17,907 bases of DNA from CAZZCP01 sp964653235 (GTDB lineage Bacteria > Bdellovibrionota > Bdellovibrionia > Bdellovibrionales > UBA840), in the NCBI GenBank assembly GCA_964653235.1, contig CAZZCP010000056.1, forward strand, positions 1 through 17,907. The letters run 5' to 3'. Position 1 is the first letter of the stretch. Each line of letters starts with the position of its first letter. The notes below the pieces were generated by a model. The model was not told where the DNA came from. It searched no databases and saw only the letters and a list, made by a program, of their open reading frames with translations. A program made the position numbers and the translations under genes. Shown here piece after piece: positions 14,570-17,907 of this stretch.

Positions 14570-15582
14570 TGCTTAAGTTTTTATTTCGCCGTACACTCAG
14601 TATGATTCCAACACTGCTTGGTGTGAGTATTCTCGCCTTCGGACTGATTCGCTTAGTGCCTGGTGATCCGATCATTGCTCTTTTGGGAGAACGAGCTGCG
14701 AACCCGAAAGTTTACAATGAGATGAAAGCCAATTTGGGTTTGGATAAACCTGTTGTAACTCAGTATTTTCTTTTTATCAAAAATGCGATTCAAGGAGACT
14801 TGGGCAGCTCGGTAGTATCAAAAAGACCTGTAACTCAAGAGTTTTTCGATCGCTTTCCCGCTACCTTTGAGCTGGGAATGCTGGCAATGTTTTTTGCCAT
14901 AGTCTTAGGAATTCCTTTGGGAATTATAGCTGCAGTAAAAAGAAATACTGCCGTTGACTACAGCGTGATGGGAGTTTCCTTAGTAGGCTATTCTATGCCG
15001 ATTTTTTGGTGGGGTTTGGTATTGATTCTTTTTTTCTCGGTAACTTGGGGTATTACTCCTGTATCAGGTAGAATCTCTGCCGTGTATTACATCCCTCAGG
15101 TGACGGGATTTTACCTGATTGACACCTGGTTGAGTGGAGAGGGTTTTGCTGCATTTGCCGATGCCATTTCGCATATGATTTTACCTGCGATTGCCATGGG
15201 TACAATTCCACTCGCGGTGATTGCTCGAATGACGAGGTCTTCTCTTTTAGAAGTGATCAATGAAGACTACATTCGAACTGCCAGAGCCAAGGGTTTGTCT
15301 GCCTATACTGTGATTGTTGGACATGCTCTTAAGAATGCTTTAATTCCTGTCATAACAGTGATTGGTTTGATGTTTGGTAGTATATTAACTGGAGCAATTT
15401 TAACCGAGACGATATTTTCTTGGCCTGGAATCGGAAAGTGGTTAGTAAAAAGTGTTGAGGCTCGTGATTACCCCGTGATTCAAGGGGGTATATTGTTGAT
15501 TGCAATTATGATCATGTTTGTAAATATCGCTGTTGATGCCATTTATGCTTTTGTGAATCCAAGAATTCGAGGAGCACAATGA
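14569..15582 (+). CDS. dppB: Dipeptide ABC transporter permease, DppB-like
   Basis: This inner-membrane permease has 337 residues, normal for the family. The family N-terminus FRRTLSMIPTLLGVSILAF and RLVPGDPI are present. The EAA-type loop that contacts the ATPase is RTARAKGLSAYTVIVGHALK (residues about 241-260). A periplasmic domain lies between the early membrane helices. Translation is coupled to dppA by a 1-base overlap and to dppC by an ATGA overlap, so the three are made together. Confidence 0.93.
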   Translation: MLKFLFRRTLSMIPTLLGVSILAFGLIRLVPGDPIIALLGERAANPKVYNEMKANLGLDKPVVTQYFLFIKNAIQGDLGSSVVSKRPVTQEFFDRFPATFELGMLAMFFAIVLGIPLGIIAAVKRNTAVDYSVMGVSLVGYSMPIFWWGLVLILFFSVTWGITPVSGRISAVYYIPQVTGFYLIDTWLSGEGFAAFADAISHMILPAIAMGTIPLAVIARMTRSSLLEVINEDYIRTARAKGLSAYTVIVGHALKNALIPVITVIGLMFGSILTGAILTETIFSWPGIGKWLVKSVEARDYPVIQGGILLIAIMIMFVNIAVDAIYAFVNPRIRGAQ

Positions 15583-16433
15583 TGAATGAGAACCTTCAAG
15601 TCTTTATCAAGCATTTTGCTAAAAACAAAGCAGCTGTTGCCGGACTTGCGATTGTCTTCTTAGCTTTAGTCATCGCCCTTGCTGCGCCTTTGTTTGCGCC
15701 CTATGAACCCGCTGCCGTTTTTACCAATGATTTGCGCCTTCCTCCCTTTTGGTCTGATGGGGGATCATGGAAATATCCTCTCGGTACCGATGATGTCGGT
15801 CGCGATCTTTTGAGTCGCTTAATCTATGGTGCTCGGGTGTCTCTTGGAATTGGATTTTTGGTTGTCATCTTTTCTCTGACTATAGGTTCAGCTCTTGGTT
15901 TACTCGCTGGCTATTATGGAGGACGAGTCGATAGTATTATCATGCGTGGAGTAGATATTTTAATGGCTCTGCCCAGTATTTTACTGGCAATAGTAGTGGT
16001 TGCAATTTTAGGACCGAGCCTTACCAATGCTGTGATTGCTGTGGGTATAGTATACATACCCAGTTTCGTTCGCTTGGTGCGAGCTTCGGTTATAAGTGAA
16101 AAACACAAGTCCTATGTCGAAGCGAGTAAGAGCTTTGGTGCGTGCAATGCTCGTATTTTACTCTTAAATATTTTTCCAAATATTACAGCGCCATTGATTG
16201 TCCAAGGAACTTTGGGTTTTTCTAACGGCATTCTCGATGCAGCAGCCCTTGGCTTTTTGGGCTTGGGAGCTCAGCCGCCCATTGCCGAATGGGGAACTAT
16301 GCTAGCCGATGCTAGGCCTTTTATTGAAAGTGCACCTTGGCTTGTGACCTTGCCAGGTCTCTGCATTTTGCTTGTGGTTTTGGGTTTCAATCTTTTTGGT
16401 GATGGTTTAAGGATGCTCTGGATCCGAAGTTGA
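15579..16433 (+). CDS. dppC: Dipeptide ABC transporter permease, DppC-like
   Basis: This is the second permease of the peptide importer (284 residues). The OppC/DppC signatures are clear: LAAPLFAPYEP, YPLGTDDVGRDLLSRLIYGARVS... near 64-85, and EASKSFGACNARILLLNIFP as the EAA loop. The C-terminal part is GFLGLGAQPPIAEWGTMLADAR. GAGGAG upstream (15569-15574) supports the start. An adjacent ATG at 15582 is possible. The ATPase genes dppD and dppF that usually follow are absent: after this stop come a hairpin and the small-ORF element, so the ATPases must come from elsewhere in the genome. Confidence 0.93.
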   Translation: MMNENLQVFIKHFAKNKAAVAGLAIVFLALVIALAAPLFAPYEPAAVFTNDLRLPPFWSDGGSWKYPLGTDDVGRDLLSRLIYGARVSLGIGFLVVIFSLTIGSALGLLAGYYGGRVDSIIMRGVDILMALPSILLAIVVVAILGPSLTNAVIAVGIVYIPSFVRLVRASVISEKHKSYVEASKSFGACNARILLLNIFPNITAPLIVQGTLGFSNGILDAAALGFLGLGAQPPIAEWGTMLADARPFIESAPWLVTLPGLCILLVVLGFNLFGDGLRMLWIRS

Positions 16434-16443
16434 AGCGCAGATA

Positions 16444-16512
16444 AAGATTCATGCGATTTTTTTTCTAGTCCTCGCTTCGCTGCGGAAAACGAAAAAAAAT
16501 CGCATGAATCTT
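16444..16512. repeat. Perfect 22-bp hairpin with conserved 25-nt loop, copy 2
   Basis: Arms 16444-16465 and 16491-16512 are perfectly complementary over 22 bp. The 25-nt loop contains GTCCTCGCTTCGCTGCGGA, matching the loop of the hairpin at 9568-9637 at 21 of 25 positions although the arms are unrelated. It lies 10 bp after the dppC stop. The run of eight T is in the left arm and eight A in the right arm, the reverse of a normal two-way terminator. It may still stabilise or end the dpp transcript. Confidence 0.85.
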
Positions 16513-16604
16513 CAGTGTTTTGAATTGCAGTTTGTGTAGGTCATGCTGGATAAGAAAGGTGCTGCAACCGAAATTCGGTGGTTTTTGAAGAGAACATGTA
16601 GCCC

Positions 16605-16739
16605 TCACTCGCAGACCTTAAGCCCTAAGAACGACAAAAGAATCAGGAAAAGGAATTCTAGCACAAAGCCCAGTAAATGCAGCCTCAGCTTAAGTTTTAT
16701 TTCAACCTGTACGATAGAAAAACTGGTTTGGTTTTTCAT
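16605..16739 (-). CDS. Small hydrophobic protein, 44 residues, toxin-like (copy 2)
   Basis: The protein starts MKNQTSFSIVQVEIKLKLRL, has one membrane helix (about 22-40) and ends LKVCE. Relative to copy 1 it has H5T, V14I and L31F plus two silent changes. It keeps the frame through GGG where copy 1 has GGGG, adding a charged tail with Cys43. The ribosome site is AGGCGG, weaker than in copy 1, and again lies in a hairpin. The longer open frame on the opposite strand (16543-16806) is not kept in copy 1, so the small frame is the better candidate. A type I toxin-like role is inferred from architecture alone. Confidence 0.55.
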   Translation of the reverse strand: MKNQTSFSIVQVEIKLKLRLHLLGFVLEFLFLILLSFLGLKVCE

Positions 16740-16744
16740 AACGG

Positions 16745-16776
16745 CCGCCTTTTCAAGAGGTTCTTTCTTGAACCTC
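16745..16776 (-). promoter_or_regulatory. Leader hairpins of copy 2
   Basis: Hairpin I (GAGGTTC/GAACCTC with AAGAAA loop; 16776-16770 with 16763-16757) is identical to that of copy 1. Hairpin II pairs CCTCTT (16760-16755) with AGGCGG (16750-16745) across a GAAA loop, with one mismatch and one G-U pair. Occlusion is therefore looser here, but the ribosome site itself is also weaker. Confidence 0.5.
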
Positions 16777-16805
16777 GGTTACCTCCTTTCGGTTACAGCA
16801 ATTTA

Positions 16806-16834
16806 AGTATAAGCAAATCGGATGCCTGGCTTTA
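16806..16834 (-). promoter_or_regulatory. Possible promoter of small-ORF element copy 2
   Basis: TATACT (minus strand, 16811-16806) matches the -10 at 5 of 6. RNA would start near 16799, at the left inverted-repeat end. The -35 position holds only TAAAGC or TTAAAG. The spacing to the element is identical to copy 1. Confidence 0.4.
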
Positions 16835-16912
16835 AAATCCACTTTTGTTAGAATGTTGTCCGCTAATCGCACTGACTGGATGAGTGCCAGCTGGATCCGA
16901 ACCCATTCCTAG
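16835..16912. other. Gene-free sequence without recognisable features
   Basis: I see no coding frame with a ribosome site, no RNA gene and no strong dyad here. A stretch resembling a tRNA T-loop on the minus strand (GGGTTCGGATCC, 16894-16905) lacks matching stem pairs and an acceptor stem. Confidence 0.4.
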
Positions 16913-16933
16913 CTGCTCCCTTTTGTTTCACTT
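16913..16933 (-). repeat. Inverted partial copy C of the TCGGAC repeat tail
   Basis: The minus strand reads AAGTGAAACAAAAGGGAGCAG, differing from copy A at one position and from copy B at two. It lacks the TCGGAC palindrome. With copy B (17063-17083) it forms a 21-bp inverted repeat (19 matches) around the promoter at 17014-17022. Confidence 0.65.
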
Positions 16934-16975
16934 TTTTTATCCATTCATTTTGTAGTTTCAATGACCTAAGATACT

Positions 16976-17013
16976 TGTCCGAAAATGCATCAAAATTTAA
17001 AGATTCTCGGACA
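16976..17013. promoter_or_regulatory. TGTCCGA/TCGGACA inverted repeat overlapping a promoter
   Basis: Perfect 7-bp arms (16976-16982 and 17007-17013) are separated by 24 bp. The right arm abuts the extended -10 at 17014. The half-site TCGGAC is the same as in the palindrome at 17048-17063, giving four half-sites in under 90 bp. This suggests binding by a regulator or a paired repeat structure. Confidence 0.4.
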
Positions 17014-17022
17014 TGCTATACT
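17014..17022 (+). promoter_or_regulatory. Extended -10 promoter, probable for the gene at 17158
   Basis: TGCTATACT is an extended -10 (TGn plus TATACT, 5 of 6). The -35 region has no good match, as is common for extended -10 promoters. The transcript would start near 17029 and carry about 130 nt of leader, including the TCGGAC hairpin of repeat copy B. Confidence 0.45.
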
Positions 17023-17047
17023 AAACATTTTAAATACTTATATGCTC

Positions 17048-17086
17048 TCGGACGGACGTCCGAAGTGAAATAAAAGGAAGCAGTTT
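17048..17086 (+). repeat. 39-bp TCGGAC palindrome repeat, copy B
   Basis: TCGGAC-GGAC-GTCCGA (17048-17063) is followed by the A-rich tail ending GGAAGCAGTTT. It matches copy A (15-53) at 37 of 39 positions. It lies in the presumed leader of the gene at 17158. The sequence after it (17094-17115) has a small GCGC-flanked dyad containing CGAAGCG, distantly like the hairpin loop core. Confidence 0.75.
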
Positions 17087-17157
17087 GAAGACGGCGCGCC
17101 TGCGAAGCGATGCGCAATGGGTGACTTCTAATCGATAAAGAACGTAGAATTTTCTCT

Positions 17158-17907
17158 ATGAAATGCTTTCTTCTTTTTTTTAGTTTTATTCTTTTTGCCT
17201 CGAAAACCTATGCTGTGGATTACGCATTTGATGCGGTTGTAAACAAAAGAGCTCCGGTCTTTCGCCAAATTGGTACCAAGCCAGTGATGTATTTAGAGAA
17301 AGGCCGCAGGGTGAAAGTCTATTACGAGAAGAGAAATAACTTTTATCGACTGGTCACCAAATCCAATCGACCTCTCTTTATTCGAGATATTGATGTGGGC
17401 GAAGAAGGGGGCATTGCCGATGATCTCTACACGGGTCCGCCCGAAGAGAATCAAGCTCCACCACCACAGCAACCAGGAAGAATTACTTTTCCGCACTTTA
17501 CCTATGACCTTGGAGTGGCTTCTGGTTGTGCCAATGATGAGTGCTATACAGAAGCCAATCTTGGTTTGAATACCTTTTTTAATAAGCATATTGCCTGGAG
17601 AAATGCTGGTTTCTATCGTTTCGTTGAGCCTGAAGACATTTATGGGCTTGATACTTCTGGCCGTCTTTATGGATATTTTGGCGGTGAGCCTCCGATACTC
17701 ACAGCTTTTGCAGGACCTGGATATCGATTTTCAAATGATGGCAACTCAGCCCCCTTTGCCGAAGGCGGTGTGATAGCCCGTTTGGCTGGATTTACTTTGG
17801 GTGCAGGTGTAAAACAAATTTTTCTCTCTGCAGTTGCCGATGATGGTGAAGAGATTGAAGATGAAACCCTGGTATTTATTATCTTAAGTGGCAGTGGAGC
17901 TTTTTAA
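17158..17907 (+). CDS. Probable outer-membrane barrel protein with N-terminal SH3-like domain
   Basis: This is a 249-residue exported protein with signal peptide (TYA|VD, residue 19). Residues about 20-78 resemble a bacterial SH3-like domain (NKRAPVFRQIG, LEKGRRVKVYYEKRNNFYRLV, FIRDIDV). A proline/glutamine-rich linker (94-107) follows. Residues 110-249 have alternating aromatic and glycine strand patterns and end in Phe (SGSGAF), the usual signal of outer-membrane barrels. Two cysteines (124, 129) are close together. At about 140 residues the barrel would be small, perhaps eight strands. The gene is complete, its stop ending at the last base of the window. The Shine-Dalgarno is poor. The barrel and SH3 assignments are by eye. 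Confidence 0.7.
   Translation: MKCFLLFFSFILFASKTYAVDYAFDAVVNKRAPVFRQIGTKPVMYLEKGRRVKVYYEKRNNFYRLVTKSNRPLFIRDIDVGEEGGIADDLYTGPPEENQAPPPQQPGRITFPHFTYDLGVASGCANDECYTEANLGLNTFFNKHIAWRNAGFYRFVEPEDIYGLDTSGRLYGYFGGEPPILTAFAGPGYRFSNDGNSAPFAEGGVIARLAGFTLGAGVKQIFLSAVADDGEEIEDETLVFIILSGSGAF

Larger units (their letters stand above)
16561..16807 (-). mobile_element. About 247-bp repeated element with complementary ends, copy 2
   Basis: This inverted copy of the element at 9738-10006 is roughly 90% identical by eye. Its 13-bp ends GCTGTAACCGAAA (minus strand, near 16787-16799) and TTTCGGTTGCAGC (minus strand, 16573-16561) are complementary with one mismatch. The similarity stops just past the right-hand inverted repeat, whereas on the left it continues into the promoter region. 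Only one 14-bp leader unit is present. It encodes the 44-residue protein at 16605-16739. Confidence 0.7.

Noticed and set aside
16543..16806. 87-residue open frame on the plus strand antisense to the small-ORF element
   Set aside because: It is not kept in copy 1, where the antisense frame gives a different protein, and no ribosome site precedes it. The sense 44-residue frame is conserved.
16885..16920. tRNA-like T-loop sequence on the minus strand
   Set aside because: The T-stem bases do not pair, and no acceptor stem or anticodon arm is present.
16986..17069. 27-residue frame ending SDGRPK through the TCGGAC repeat
   Set aside because: No ribosome site, overlaps the candidate promoter, and copy A does not preserve the upstream codons.

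Overview
The window looks like chromosomal DNA of an AT-rich, Gram-negative (diderm) bacterium. The evidence is an LPS-heptose epimerase (HldD), a lipoprotein-type dipeptide-binding protein with its two permeases, a probable outer-membrane barrel ending in Phe, and many signal peptides. The mix of a long aromatic amino acid hydroxylase, HPPD and clusters of unfamiliar exported proteins suggests the Bdellovibrionota/Oligoflexia area. That assignment is a guess from gene content, not a measurement.

Layout. 1-2607: a repeat, a promoter, then a tightly packed operon of 4-hydroxyphenylpyruvate dioxygenase, RibD and a small exported protein. 2608-7601: a cluster of envelope proteins of unknown function. 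It holds three diverged paralogues (2801, 4260, 6750), a two-helix membrane protein (3636) and a 489-residue exported protein on the opposite strand. A dyad-rich control region lies between the last two genes. 7660-9076 (minus strand): overlapping tRNA methyltransferase genes trmO and trmJ-like. 9205-9567: a SpoIIAA/STAS-like protein. 10059-12772 (minus strand): hldD followed by a long phenylalanine-hydroxylase-like gene. 12968-16433: dppA-dppB-dppC with overlapping genes and no ATPase genes. 17158-17907: a probable SH3-like plus outer-membrane barrel protein. Phenylalanine hydroxylase and HPPD would together take phenylalanine through tyrosine and 4-hydroxyphenylpyruvate to homogentisate. The intervening aminotransferase and the later ring-cleavage enzymes are not in the window.

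The most unusual content is in two gene-poor stretches, 9568-10058 and 16434-17157. Each holds (a) a roughly 70-nt near-perfect hairpin whose arms differ between the two sites while the 25-nt loop is nearly the same, and (b) one copy of a roughly 250-270 bp element, the copies being in opposite orientation. Each element encodes a very small hydrophobic protein (40 and 44 residues). It has a strong Shine-Dalgarno locked in a GAAA-loop hairpin, a competing upstream hairpin, and 5' and 3' ends that are complementary to each other. This architecture resembles type I toxin mRNAs (fold-back, translationally silent hydrophobic peptides), although a MITE-like repeat with terminal inverted repeats is a real alternative. 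The right-hand stretch also carries copies of a 39-bp TCGGAC-palindrome repeat that also opens the window upstream of HPPD.

Stretches 9638-9710, 16516-16560, 16835-16912 and 16934-16975 show nothing I can name. No rRNA, tRNA, CRISPR array or transposase gene was seen.
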